A model generated the notes under the pieces. That model did not search any database. It was not told where the DNA came from and was given only the letters and a program-made list of their open reading frames with translations. From contig CAVVMG010000001.1 in NCBI GenBank assembly GCA_963749415.1, forward strand, positions 1,302,001 through 1,366,000: a DNA stretch of 64,000 nucleotides, read 5' to 3'. Shown here piece after piece: positions 1 through 8,334 of the stretch. The DNA comes from JALYNX01 sp963749415 (lineage in GTDB: Bacteria > Actinomycetota > Acidimicrobiia > Spongiisociales > ZC4RG35). The stretch's first letter is position 1. Each line of letters starts with the position of its first letter. A program made the translations under genes and the position numbers.

Positions 1-847
1 CGTATTGCCAGAAGATGGCCCGGGCGACGATATCCCGAGGGGCCAACTCCGCCATCGGGTGGTACTGGTCCATGAAACGGCGCCCGTGGGCGTCGACGAG
101 GATGGCCCCTTCACCACGGAGGGCCTCGGTGAGCAAAGGCATCGGGTCTTTCCCGGCGAGCAGGGCCGTGGGATGGAACTGCATGAATTCGAGGTCCGCC
201 AACCTGACGCCCACCCGGCCTGCCATAGCGATCCCATCGCCGGTGACCCCTGGCGGGTTGGTGGTTCGGGCGTACAACCTCCCCGCGCCTCCGGTGGCCA
301 GGACGATCGCCGGCGCCAGGAGCACCTCCCTGGCCTTGCCGTCTGCTGTGACCACCCCGGTCACCCGGTTCTCGGTCATGACCAGATCGACCACTCTGGC
401 CTCGATGACGTGAGCCCGGTCCGAGGCTGTAACCGCTTCGGTGAGGGCTCGCATCACCTCGGCGCCGGTGGCGTCGCCATCGGCGTGGACGACCCTCCGG
501 GTTCGGTGCCCACCTTCCTGGCCAAGGGAGAGCAACCCATCGGAGTCACGATCGAACTCTGCGCCGAGTGCGATGAGATGGTCGATGGCGGCAGGCCCGC
601 CCCCGGTGAGTATCTCGACTGCATGCTGCACGGCGAGCCCTCCGGCTACGTCCAACGTGTCGGCAGCGTGTAGTTGCGGGGAGTCGGTCGACGAGAGCGC
701 TGCTGCGATGCCTCCCTGTGCCCACCACGTGGATCCCATCTCGGGAGCGCTGACCACATAGGACCGGGGCAGGCCAAGCGCCACGGTGAGACCGGCGACC
801 CCGGCGCCGACGACGAGAGGGGCGTCGAGCCGTTGGATCTCGGTCAT
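1..847 (-). CDS. nadB: L-aspartate oxidase NadB (partial, 3' end outside window)
   Basis: Flavoprotein that oxidises L-aspartate to iminoaspartate, the first step of de novo NAD synthesis; NadA then condenses the product with dihydroxyacetone phosphate. About 282 N-terminal residues are present of a usual ~530. The ATG at 847 is followed by a FAD dinucleotide-binding motif (VVGAGVAGLTVALGL). Further on come the family motifs STWWAQGGIAAAL, ATGGAGRLYARTTNP, FMQFHPTAL and ELAPRDIVARAI. The reading frame is still open at base 1. The gene starts 9 bp after the nadA stop on the same strand, so the two are almost certainly cotranscribed. Confidence is high from motifs and context. Confidence 0.95.
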   Translation of the reverse strand, partial: MTEIQRLDAPLVVGAGVAGLTVALGLPRSYVVSAPEMGSTWWAQGGIAAALSSTDSPQLHAADTLDVAGGLAVQHAVEILTGGGPAAIDHLIALGAEFDRDSDGLLSLGQEGGHRTRRVVHADGDATGAEVMRALTEAVTASDRAHVIEARVVDLVMTENRVTGVVTADGKAREVLLAPAIVLATGGAGRLYARTTNPPGVTGDGIAMAGRVGVRLADLEFMQFHPTALLAGKDPMPLLTEALRGEGAILVDAHGRRFMDQYHPMAELAPRDIVARAIFWQY

Positions 848-856
848 GGGGAGCTT

Positions 857-1825
857 CTAGTCCTGACGCCCGACCTTGAGCATGCGGGTGACTGCCGCCC
901 GTGCCCGGTCGGCGATCGTCGGGTCGATTTCCACCTGATGGGTGAGGGTGGCGAGTGAGTCCCTGATGTTGGAGAGGGTGATCCTCTTCATGTAGGGACA
1001 AAGGTTGCACGGTCGGATGTACTCGGTGTTCGGGGTCTGGGCGGCGACGTTGTCCGCCATCGAGCACTCCGTGATCATCATCACCCGATCGGGCTGGTGA
1101 GAGGTGACCCACTGGATCATCCCGTGGGTCGAGCCCACGTAGTCCGCCTCGGCGAGGACGTCGGGAGGGCATTCCGGGTGGGCGATGACCTGAATCGGGC
1201 CCGCGTCCTTGCGGAACTCTGCGATCTCTTCCCCGGTGAAGCGCTCATGGACGATGCAGGAGCCTTCCCAGAGGATGACCTCGACATTGGTCTGGGAGGC
1301 GACCCATCGACCCAGATATTGGTCGGGGGTGAAAATCACCTTGTTCACGCCCAACGACTCGACGACGGCCACCGCGTTGCTCGAGGTGCAGGTGATGTCC
1401 GATTCCGCCTTGACCTCGGCCGAGGTGTTGACGTAGGTGACCACCGGGACCCCGGGGTGCTCCTCCTTCAACCTGCGGACGTCGGCGCCGGTGATGCCAT
1501 CGGCCAGCGAGCAGCCGGCAAGGAGGTCAGGGATGAGGACGGTCTTCTCCGGGTTGATGATCTTGGCGGTCTCGGCCATGAAGTGGACACCCGCGAGCAC
1601 GATGACCTGGGCTTCCGTCTCCAACGCCGTCTGCGCAAGTGCCAGCGAGTCACCTTTGATGTCGGCGGCCAGGTGATAGATGTCCGGCGTCATGTAGTTG
1701 TGGGCGGCGACGATCGCGTTTCGCTCCCGCTTCAACTCGTCGATCTCGTCGATCAGCGGTTGGAGGGCGGTGATCTCCTCCTCAGGGAGTACGTCGCGAG
1801 GACGCGTGATCTGCAGGGTGGTCAT
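857..1825 (-). CDS. nadA: Quinolinate synthase NadA
   Basis: A [4Fe-4S] enzyme that condenses iminoaspartate with dihydroxyacetone phosphate to make quinolinate for NAD synthesis. The protein has 322 residues from the ATG at 1825. Three conserved cysteines that fit the cluster ligands are visible in LLAGCSLADGI, in AHPECPPDVL and near the C-terminus in RPCNLCPYMKRITL. Other family motifs are HNYMTPDIYHLAAD, VLAGVHFMAETAKI and STHGMIQWV. A GTG at 1891, directly after the upstream gene, would add 22 residues unlike the family, so ATG 1825 is preferred. It sits between a DapA-family aldolase and nadB, all on the minus strand, in a likely NAD operon. Confidence 0.96.
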   Translation of the reverse strand: MTTLQITRPRDVLPEEEITALQPLIDEIDELKRERNAIVAAHNYMTPDIYHLAADIKGDSLALAQTALETEAQVIVLAGVHFMAETAKIINPEKTVLIPDLLAGCSLADGITGADVRRLKEEHPGVPVVTYVNTSAEVKAESDITCTSSNAVAVVESLGVNKVIFTPDQYLGRWVASQTNVEVILWEGSCIVHERFTGEEIAEFRKDAGPIQVIAHPECPPDVLAEADYVGSTHGMIQWVTSHQPDRVMMITECSMADNVAAQTPNTEYIRPCNLCPYMKRITLSNIRDSLATLTHQVEIDPTIADRARAAVTRMLKVGRQD

Positions 1826-1891
1826 GGGCTCCCGGACCGATGATTTGAGTCTAGGAGGGGTCGGGTTCCAGCCGATCGGGCGCCCGAGCAC

Positions 1892-2743
1892 TCAGATCAG
1901 CTTGGCGATCGAGGTCTCCGCCCCTTTGGAGAGCCTGGTCAGTGGCTCACGCGGGTATCCGGGGTCGAGCCCGGCGGCCTTGGCCGCGGCTTTGACCCCG
2001 GGTATGCCGTGGACTTCGACATCGGCGGTGACCGCGCTCAACCGCTTCTGGAGCCGACGGGCCTTCTCCGGGCTCTCTTTCGCCGCGTCCATGGTCTCCA
2101 AGACCAGCCGGGGGAGGTAATTGCCCGACCCGGTTATCGCACCATGGCAACCAACGGCGATTGCCGCGGTCAGGGCCCGGGACGACCCTGAATAGACGAT
2201 GAAGTCGAGCGGGGCGGCGTCGATGATCGACTGGAGGCGCACGACATCCCCGCTCGAGTCTTTCATCCCGATGACCTTTTCGTGCCGCGAGATCCTCCAC
2301 ACCAGCTCGATGGGGAGGCTGTACCCGGTGACACTCGGCACCGAGTAGATGAACAGCGGGAGCGCCGACATGTCGGCAACGGTCCGATAGAAGCGGAGAA
2401 TGGCCTCGTCTCGACCCCGGGCCAAAGTGGTGGGCGTCATCAACAGGACACTGTCGGCCCCAGAATCGACGGCTTCGTCGACCTGGCGGAGCGCGACCCG
2501 GGTGGACTCGGCACTGATTCCCACCATGAAGTGGGCGTTCCGCCTCCTCCCCGCCTTGACCAGGCGGCCTCGTTCCCCGGGCTCCAGGTATGGCCCCTCA
2601 CCGTTCGACCCGCCGATGACAAATCCGGTGATCCCGGCCTCGGCGAGGACACGAAGGTTGTGGGTATGGGCCTTGGTGTCGATCTCGCCGCCCCGCGTGA
2701 AAGGGGTGATCAGGGCAGGCATGTATTCGGGGGCCGTTCGCAT
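1892..2743 (-). CDS. DapA/NAL-family class I aldolase (substrate unknown)
   Basis: TIM-barrel lyase of the dihydrodipicolinate synthase/N-acetylneuraminate lyase family, 283 residues and about the usual length. The Schiff-base lysine is K161 in VIGMKDSSGD. A tyrosine at 133 in FIYSVPSVTG matches the family catalytic Tyr. The substrate loop reads GGSNGEGPYL, where true DapA has a GTTGE-type motif, so the substrate may not be pyruvate plus aspartate semialdehyde. It is the first gene of a minus-strand run ending in nadA and nadB, but no NAD-pathway role is known for this family. Calling it dapA would be over-interpretation. Confidence 0.8.
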   Translation of the reverse strand: MRTAPEYMPALITPFTRGGEIDTKAHTHNLRVLAEAGITGFVIGGSNGEGPYLEPGERGRLVKAGRRRNAHFMVGISAESTRVALRQVDEAVDSGADSVLLMTPTTLARGRDEAILRFYRTVADMSALPLFIYSVPSVTGYSLPIELVWRISRHEKVIGMKDSSGDVVRLQSIIDAAPLDFIVYSGSSRALTAAIAVGCHGAITGSGNYLPRLVLETMDAAKESPEKARRLQKRLSAVTADVEVHGIPGVKAAAKAAGLDPGYPREPLTRLSKGAETSIAKLI

Positions 2744-2778
2744 CGCGTCAGGCTAGGAGGCCTAAACCCCCGTCGACA

Positions 2779-4275
2779 TCAGTCGATCAGGTGAATCGGG
2801 TTGCCGATCATGTAGGCGCGCCAAGTGGTCGTGTCGTTCACCGCCGACGGGTAGGCATAACCCATCCTCCACCAACACGTGGAACACGAGTAGGTGGGGG
2901 GCAGGTCCATCTCGAACTTCAGCCACCGCCCGTTGTACTCACCGGGCGCCACGGTCTCCTGACAGTTCGATCCCGATGCGAAGGTCTGTTGCAGGCTCCA
3001 TGCGGCCGACGGGTTGTTGCGGCTGTAGATACGACACTCACCGTCGTTGAACGTGGCACCCGTTGGGTCCTTTACCGCCAGGGTCCCGTTGTTCGCCGAT
3101 TCGCCGGCATCGTAGAGCTCGATCACGAAAGTCTTGCCGTGGTAGTAAGTGGGCACTTCGGCCAAATAGAAGGAGGTGGTGGTGCCGCTGGCGTTGTTGT
3201 AGATCGAGAAGTCACCCAGGGCGAAGAGTTTGGCCCCGGTCCCGTTCGCCCGGATCGAATACCGATTCAATCCGGCCCGATCAAGCGTGGTCCCCGGATC
3301 CTGGTGTCTGATCTGAAGGATGTAAATGCCTGCGCCGGACTGCGTCCAGCATGTGTTGCCGTTAGGTGTGGCCCAGGTGTACGACGCCGACGTGAGGACC
3401 TGCCCGGACGGGGACAGCGTTGCGGAGCAGAGCAGGGTGTTGTCGGAGATGTCCAGCGGCGTTGGGTCCGGGGCATAGAGGCGAACAAGCATGGTCGGCC
3501 CACAGCTCGAGGAGGTGCTGGGCGTCCAATCCTCACAGCCGCGGTCGCCGGTGCGAATGGTGTCACTGGTCGGGTTGCCGGAAGAGGTGTTGAAGAAGCG
3601 GAGGTCCAGCCCTTGCACGGTGAAGCCACCCGATCCCCTCTCGATTCCGTAGAGGTAGCCGCCAGTCCTAGCTATTGGATTCTGTGTGCATGACGGATTG
3701 TCCGAGCTGCCCACGCAGTACGACGAGTATGCATCACCCATCGTCGTGTCCGTCCACTTCCCGTGGATGTTGGCCCAGAAGTTGGCTTGGCCAGTGCATC
3801 CCGTCTGCGTCGGATCGCAACTGTTTCCGAACTGGTTTGCCGGACTACCCAGTTTCAGCGGAGGGATGTACTCGGCCACTGCTGTGCGTTCGATCGCCAT
3901 CGTCTCGAAGCCGAAGATCTGGGCGAAGAAGGTCGGGACGACGTCGCGAACCGACACTTGGAGTTGGTTGGCTTCTCCGGCCACGGCTCCGGAGGTCACC
4001 GTCACATCGAGATCGGTGTCGTCATAGCCGTTCTGCTTGGCAACGGAAAGGGCGGTGGTGTTCGCTGTTCCGGTTTGCCCCGGAAGCCAAACCACACCGG
4101 CGAGCGCGCCGGCGTCCGCTGCTCGCTGGACACGGCTTGCGTTGAGGTAGAACCAGGCAAGGTCAGTGCCAAATGCAGCCATGCCCAGTAACACGACCAT
4201 GGCCATGGCGATGAGGACCATTGCGGCACCGCCTTCGTCCCGACCTCTCTTTGCCAAGGCTTTTAGGAGCCTCAT
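2779..4275 (-). CDS. TadG-like pilus protein with long C-terminal region (copy A)
   Basis: 498 residues. The N-terminus has a positively charged leader and then one hydrophobic segment (about 17-38), followed by the TadG-type sequence DLAWFYLNASRVQRAADAGA, typical of Flp-pilus-associated TadG/von Willebrand-type minor pilins. Residues from about 130 to the end form a long predicted extracellular region rich in Gly, Asn and aromatics, with Cys pairs (GNSCDPTQTGC, YSCSTCWWRM) and motifs such as FWANIHGKWTD, LVRLYAPDPTPLD and AEVPTYYHGKTFVIELYD. I do not recognise a named domain there. It overlaps the upstream tadE-like gene by 4 bp and closely matches the paralogue at 5584-7074. Role as a pilus tip or surface adhesin is inference. 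Confidence 0.82.
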   Translation of the reverse strand: MRLLKALAKRGRDEGGAAMVLIAMAMVVLLGMAAFGTDLAWFYLNASRVQRAADAGALAGVVWLPGQTGTANTTALSVAKQNGYDDTDLDVTVTSGAVAGEANQLQVSVRDVVPTFFAQIFGFETMAIERTAVAEYIPPLKLGSPANQFGNSCDPTQTGCTGQANFWANIHGKWTDTTMGDAYSSYCVGSSDNPSCTQNPIARTGGYLYGIERGSGGFTVQGLDLRFFNTSSGNPTSDTIRTGDRGCEDWTPSTSSSCGPTMLVRLYAPDPTPLDISDNTLLCSATLSPSGQVLTSASYTWATPNGNTCWTQSGAGIYILQIRHQDPGTTLDRAGLNRYSIRANGTGAKLFALGDFSIYNNASGTTTSFYLAEVPTYYHGKTFVIELYDAGESANNGTLAVKDPTGATFNDGECRIYSRNNPSAAWSLQQTFASGSNCQETVAPGEYNGRWLKFEMDLPPTYSCSTCWWRMGYAYPSAVNDTTTWRAYMIGNPIHLID

Positions 4276-4823
4276 TGGGTTCCCCTGGTGTCAGGTTCGA
4301 TTTGCATGATCGCCGTCTCTTTCCAGTCGACCGTTGGGAAGGGGAAGAGCCCGGTGACGTCGGTGTGGGAGAAGGTGACCTCCACGCCGATCGTGTCGAG
4401 CGTGGGGGGCACTCGATCCCGGCTCGAGGCGAGCCAGGGACAGCCGTTGTCGCATCCGAGGTTGGTCACCGAGGAATCACAGGCTGGTGCTGCGGTTGGG
4501 GAGTAGACGTTGATCGACCCCAGGATCGGGTCACCGTTGGCGTCGGCCTTGAAGATTCGAACCTCCTCGAGATCGCCAAACGTGAGGTTGCACGCTGACT
4601 CCTCCACGGCTGACAGGATCAGGTCGTCGGCGTCGATGCCACCCTGGTTGAAGTTGGCCGCCGCGCCACCGGTCCTGGCCCCTTCACGAGCAGAGTTGCT
4701 CACGGTCAGATAATCCACGACCAGGAAAGCGACCTCGGAAAGCCCGATCGCCAGGACGAGTAGTAGCGGGAGAAGCAGACCCACCTCCACCAGGCTTGCC
4801 CCGTGCTCTGTCCGCCTTCTCAT
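4272..4823 (-). CDS. TadE-like minor pilin (copy A, second)
   Basis: 183 residues beginning MRRRTEHGASLVEVGLLLPL, the class III prepilin-like pattern of TadE proteins: basic N-terminus, Gly, then a Glu five residues into a hydrophobic stretch. One membrane segment covers about residues 8-35, and NSAREGARTGG follows, a signature of TadE-like proteins. The rest is a secreted domain of about 140 residues with several Cys. The ATG overlaps the upstream stop as ATGA, and its own stop overlaps tadG copy A in the same way, so translation is probably coupled. The paralogue is at 7071-7619 with the same layout. Confidence 0.85.
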   Translation of the reverse strand: MRRRTEHGASLVEVGLLLPLLLVLAIGLSEVAFLVVDYLTVSNSAREGARTGGAAANFNQGGIDADDLILSAVEESACNLTFGDLEEVRIFKADANGDPILGSINVYSPTAAPACDSSVTNLGCDNGCPWLASSRDRVPPTLDTIGVEVTFSHTDVTGLFPFPTVDWKETAIMQIEPDTRGTQ

Positions 4824-5398
4824 GATGTCCCGAACACCTGAGGCTCGATTTGGAAGTCTGTCGACTTTGTGAAGTCCGCCGCGGGCGTGAAGAAGCCGGT
4901 CATCCAGTTGTGGGTGAAGTGAACCTCAACGGCGATGCGGTCCGTTGTCGGAGCCTCGATGTCGCGATCCGCCGGGTCCCATACTGGGACCACGTAGTTG
5001 AGACGGTATGGCTCGGGACATGGCGACCAGTCGCAGCATCCGGGGAGAGCGGGGTCCCCCGGTGGGGGACTACTCCCACACCCGGTGCCCGGGGCGTAGG
5101 TGTAATTGGTCGACTCGCCGCTCGGAGGCTCGTAGATGCGCGCGGTCATTCCACTCGAGATCCCAGCGGGATTCAGCGTGCGCTCGATATCACGCAGGAT
5201 CTGGATGTCTGCTCGAGGATCGTCACCGTAGGTGGCCCCGGCGCGAGCGCCCTCCCGGGCAGCATGACTGACCGACAGCCAGTCCTTTGCCGCGAGTCCG
5301 AACTCGACAATTGCAAACATCACCAGGAACAGGAGCCCATAGACGATCGCCGCCTCGACAATCGTCGCTCCACTTTCCTTGTCTGTTCGAACGTTCAT
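4820..5398 (-). CDS. TadE-like minor pilin (copy A, first)
   Basis: 192 residues from the ATG at 5398 (a GTG one codon upstream is possible). The N-terminus MNVRTDKESGATIVEAAIVY shows the TadE prepilin-like pattern, followed by a hydrophobic segment and SHAAREGARAGATYGDDP, a TadE hallmark. The remaining ~130 residues are predicted to be outside the membrane and contain a Cys-Cys pair (CCDWSPCPEPY). It is the first gene of a three-gene operon running to 2779, with 4-bp overlaps between all genes. It closely matches the gene at 7616-8188. The Tad motor genes lie at 16071-22290. Confidence 0.85.
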   Translation of the reverse strand: MNVRTDKESGATIVEAAIVYGLLFLVMFAIVEFGLAAKDWLSVSHAAREGARAGATYGDDPRADIQILRDIERTLNPAGISSGMTARIYEPPSGESTNYTYAPGTGCGSSPPPGDPALPGCCDWSPCPEPYRLNYVVPVWDPADRDIEAPTTDRIAVEVHFTHNWMTGFFTPAADFTKSTDFQIEPQVFGTS

Positions 5399-5554
5399 CA
5401 CCCGGAATACCCCTGGAATGCTGTGGTATCGGCCTGAACGCCCAAATGCTGAAGAACCATTCGCAGGAGGCTTCAGAACTATGACGGCGGACTCGACCAG
5501 TCCTGCAGGCTATGAACGAGGCGACGCTTGCCGTAGGGGCCGATCGACCCATTA

Positions 5555-5583
5555 GACGCGCCCGAGGGCTCGGCGAGCGCGTC
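5555..5583 (-). terminator. Terminator-like hairpin after tadG copy B
   Basis: Directly downstream of the copy B tadG stop codon. Outer arms GACGCGC/GCGCGTC (5555-5561 and 5577-5583) enclose an inner stem CCGAG-GG-CTCGG (5562-5573) with a 3-nt bulge. No T-run follows, so it may be a weak or factor-assisted terminator. It separates the two tandem tad cassettes. Confidence 0.45.
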
Positions 5584-7074
5584 CTAGGTGTTGGGCACGA
5601 GGTGGATCGGGTTCCCGATCATGTACGCCCGCCAAGTGGTGGTGTCATTGACCGGAGAGGTGTAGACGTAGTTCATCTTCCACCAGCAGGTGGTGCAGCT
5701 GTACTCCGGGGGGAGGTCGATCTCGAACTTGAGCCATCGCCGGTGATACTCCTGGGGAGTGACCAGCTCCTGACACGAGCTGCCGGTGCTGATCGTCTGC
5801 TGCAGGCTCCAGGGCGCGGTGGGGCTGCTCCGGTCATAGATCCGGCATTCCCCGTCGTTGAAGACAGAGCCATCGGCTCCGACCACCTGCAGGGTGCCGT
5901 TGGCCGTGGACTCGCCCGGGTCATAGAGCTCGATGACGAAGGTCTTCCCGTGGTAGTAGGTCGGAACTTCGGCGAGATAGAACGAGGTCACCGACCCGCT
6001 GAAGTTGTTGTAAATCGAGAAATCACCGAGGGCGTAGAGGTTCCCCGAACTGGACCGCACCGAGTACCGGTTGAGGCCGGCCCGATCGACGGTCCCCCCG
6101 GGATCCAGATGTCGCACCTCGAGGACATAGATCCCCGATCCTGATTGCGTCCAGCACGACTGGCCGTCGGGTGCCGTGAAACCGTAGGGGTTGGGGTCCG
6201 GGACCTGAGGCTGGGGCGGGATCGTCGACTGGCAGAGGAGGGCGTTGTCGGAGACATCGAGCGGCGTGGGATCGGGGGCGTACAACGAGACCACCATGGT
6301 CGGCCCACAGGTGGCGGTAGCGTTACCCCATGCCCCGGGCTCGCATCCCCGGTCACCGGTTCGGATGTTGTCGCTCGTCGGGTTGCCACCGGAGATGTTG
6401 TGGAAGGCCAGGTCGTTGAACTGGACTGTGAACGAACCGCTCGATTCGATCCCGTAGAGGTAGCCACCGGTTCGTGCCAGGGCATTCTGGGCGCACCCCG
6501 GGTTGTCGTTGGCGTTGTCACACCACGAGGAGTAGGCGTCACCCATCCCCCGATCGGTCCACTTGCCGTGGATGTTGGCCCAGAAGTTGGCCTGTCCGGT
6601 GCATCCTGGCTGGTCGGGGTCGCAGGTGTTGCCGAACTGGTTGTCGGGGCTTCCCAACTTCAATGGCGGTATGAACTCGGCGGTGGCGGTGCGTGATATC
6701 GCCATGGTGTCGAAGCCGAAGATCTTGGCGAAGAAAGTGGGGACCACGTCGCGAATCGTCACCGCGAGGCGGTTCGGCTCGCCGGGGACCACGCCCGGGG
6801 TGACATCCACATCGACGAGGCTGTCGTCGTAACCGTTTCTCAAAGCGGCATCGACTGCCGTTGCGTTGGCGGTGCCCACCTGACCGGGGAGCCACACCAC
6901 CCCGGCGAGAGCCGACGCATCTGCGGCGCGTTGGATCCGGCTCGCATTGAGGTAGAACCAGGCGAGGTCGGAGCCGAAGGCCGCCATCCCCATCAGCACG
7001 ACCAACGAGGCCGCCACCAGCGCCAGGGCGGCCCCGCGATCGTTGTCTCTCGCCCGGTGATACCACTTCCTCAT
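5584..7074 (-). CDS. TadG-like pilus protein with long C-terminal region (copy B)
   Basis: 496 residues, the paralogue of the 498-residue protein at 2779-4275. Long blocks are identical or nearly so: MAAFGSDLAWFYLNASRIQ, QANFWANIHGKWTD, VPTYYHGKTFVIELYD and TTTWRAYMIGNPIHL. By eye roughly two thirds or more of positions match, with the divergent parts in loops. The architecture is the same: one N-terminal membrane segment of TadG type and a long extracellular region with paired Cys (GNTCDPDQPGC, YSCTTCWWKM). The start overlaps the upstream tadE-like stop by 4 bp. A terminator-like hairpin follows the stop. Function as an alternative tip or adhesive subunit is inference. Confidence 0.82.
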   Translation of the reverse strand: MRKWYHRARDNDRGAALALVAASLVVLMGMAAFGSDLAWFYLNASRIQRAADASALAGVVWLPGQVGTANATAVDAALRNGYDDSLVDVDVTPGVVPGEPNRLAVTIRDVVPTFFAKIFGFDTMAISRTATAEFIPPLKLGSPDNQFGNTCDPDQPGCTGQANFWANIHGKWTDRGMGDAYSSWCDNANDNPGCAQNALARTGGYLYGIESSGSFTVQFNDLAFHNISGGNPTSDNIRTGDRGCEPGAWGNATATCGPTMVVSLYAPDPTPLDVSDNALLCQSTIPPQPQVPDPNPYGFTAPDGQSCWTQSGSGIYVLEVRHLDPGGTVDRAGLNRYSVRSSSGNLYALGDFSIYNNFSGSVTSFYLAEVPTYYHGKTFVIELYDPGESTANGTLQVVGADGSVFNDGECRIYDRSSPTAPWSLQQTISTGSSCQELVTPQEYHRRWLKFEIDLPPEYSCTTCWWKMNYVYTSPVNDTTTWRAYMIGNPIHLVPNT

Positions 7075-7619
7075 TGCGTCCCCCTGGTGTCCGGTTCGAT
7101 CTGCATCACCGCGGTCTCACCCCAGTCCACGGTGGGGAACGGGAAGAACCCGGTGATACTGGTATGGGAGAAGGTGACCTCAATGCCGAGGAAGTCGAAG
7201 GTGGGAGGAACCCGGTCTCTCGAGGAGGCCGCCCATGGGCAGCCATTGTCGCAACCGAGGGCGTTGAGTGGTGAGTTGCAATGGAGGCTGCCGGTGGGGG
7301 AGTACTCGTTGATCGATCCCACGATTGGGTCGCCTGCGCCGTCGGCCTTGAAGATCCGCACCGTCTCCAGGGAGCCAAATCTCAGATTGCAAGCCGCCTC
7401 CTCAATAGCCTCGAGGATGAGGTCGTCGGCGTCGACAGAGCCATTGTCGAAGTCGGCAGCGGCTGCCCCGGTGCGGGCGCCCTCTCGGGCGGCATTGGTG
7501 ACGGTGAGGTAGTCGACGACCAGGAACCCGACCTCGGAAAGCCCGATCGCGAGCAGGATCAGGACGGGCAGGATCAGGCCGACCTCGACCAACGACGCGC
7601 CGCGGTCGCGAATCCTCAC
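7071..7619 (-). CDS. TadE-like minor pilin (copy B, second)
   Basis: 182 residues from a GTG at 7619 that overlaps the upstream stop as GTGA. A longer frame extends to 7832, but the extra part lies inside the upstream gene and has no TadE character. The N-terminus reads VRIRDRGASLVEVGLILPVL, then a single membrane segment and NAAREGARTGAA. The secreted part matches the copy A protein at 4272-4823, including ACNLRFGSLETVRIFKADG and LGCDNGCPW. It is the middle gene of the second tadE-tadE-tadG cassette. Confidence 0.85.
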   Translation of the reverse strand: MRIRDRGASLVEVGLILPVLILLAIGLSEVGFLVVDYLTVTNAAREGARTGAAAADFDNGSVDADDLILEAIEEAACNLRFGSLETVRIFKADGAGDPIVGSINEYSPTGSLHCNSPLNALGCDNGCPWAASSRDRVPPTFDFLGIEVTFSHTSITGFFPFPTVDWGETAVMQIEPDTRGTQ

Positions 7620-8188
7620 GACTCGAACACCTGGGGCTCGATCTGGAAGTCGGTGGCGGTGGTGAAGTCGGTCGAGGGGACGAAATATCCGGTCAGCCAA
7701 TCGTGGGTGAAGGCGACCTCGACTCCGATCCGGTCGAGTGTCGGCGCCTCCACATCGCGATCGGCCGGGTCCCAGTTGGGAACGGTGTAGGTGTCGCGGA
7801 ATGGCTCGGGACAGGGGCTCCAATCGCAGCAACCCACCAGGATGTTGCCGGGTGAGTTGTCACTGCAGTCCGAGCCCGGGGCGTAGGTGTAGCTCTGGGA
7901 CTCTCCGCCTAGCGAAGCCTCGAAAACCCGAATTCGCATCCCGTTGGCGATCCCGGCCGGGGACAAGGTGCGCTCGATGTCGCGCAGGATCTGGATATCG
8001 GCCGTCGGGTCGTCACCGTAGGTGGCCCCGGCGCGGGCCCCTTCACGAGCTGCATGGCTCACGGACAGCCAGTCCTTGAAGGCGAGGCCCAATTCGACGA
8101 CGGCGAACAGCGAAAGGAAGAGCAGTCCGTAGACCAGCGCCGCCTCCACCAGGGTGGCGCCGCGCTCCCCGTTGTCCGACTTCTTCAT
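7616..8188 (-). CDS. TadE-like minor pilin (copy B, first)
   Basis: 190 residues from the ATG at 8188 (MKKSDNGERGATLVEAALVY). An earlier in-frame start at 8272 would add 28 residues before the basic prepilin-like leader and is less likely. A purine-rich GGGCGAG lies just upstream of the ATG. After the membrane segment comes SHAAREGARAGATYGDDP, identical to copy A. The outer domain has CCDWSPCPEPF. It is the first gene of the second cassette. The 146 bp between it and the end of sdhB presumably holds the cassette promoter, although I could not identify a convincing -35/-10 pair there. Confidence 0.85.
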   Translation of the reverse strand: MKKSDNGERGATLVEAALVYGLLFLSLFAVVELGLAFKDWLSVSHAAREGARAGATYGDDPTADIQILRDIERTLSPAGIANGMRIRVFEASLGGESQSYTYAPGSDCSDNSPGNILVGCCDWSPCPEPFRDTYTVPNWDPADRDVEAPTLDRIGVEVAFTHDWLTGYFVPSTDFTTATDFQIEPQVFES

Positions 8189-8334
8189 CTCGCCCTTTTT
8201 CGAACTGACAACCACACTATGCGACGTAAAACTACAGAGAGTGGTCGCTATGCGCCGCACGACCCGATTCAAGCGGTCAGGCTAGAGCGGGACGGAAAGA
8301 CGGCAAGGGGCCGCTTGCATGAATTCCAACCGGT

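Larger units (their letters stand above)
2779..8188. repeat. Tandem duplication of a tadE-tadE-tadG operon
   Basis: Two consecutive minus-strand cassettes, 5398-2779 and 8188-5584, have the same gene order, near-identical gene lengths (192/183/498 and 190/182/496 residues) and the same stop-start overlaps. The proteins are clearly homologous pair by pair. DNA and protein have diverged well beyond a recent duplication, but length and Cys positions are kept, which indicates selection on both copies. Confidence 0.85.

Noticed and set aside
1825..1891. GTG at 1891 as nadA start
   Set aside because: It would add 22 residues not typical of NadA. The ATG at 1825 begins the conserved protein.
2744..2778. 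TAGG-AGG-CCTA as a terminator upstream of the aldolase gene
   Set aside because: The stem is only 4 bp with no T-run, too weak to call.
2779..8188. The repeated tad cassettes as a recent assembly duplication
   Set aside because: The two copies differ at many codons and have separate flanking sequence, so they are an old duplication and not a repeated contig segment.
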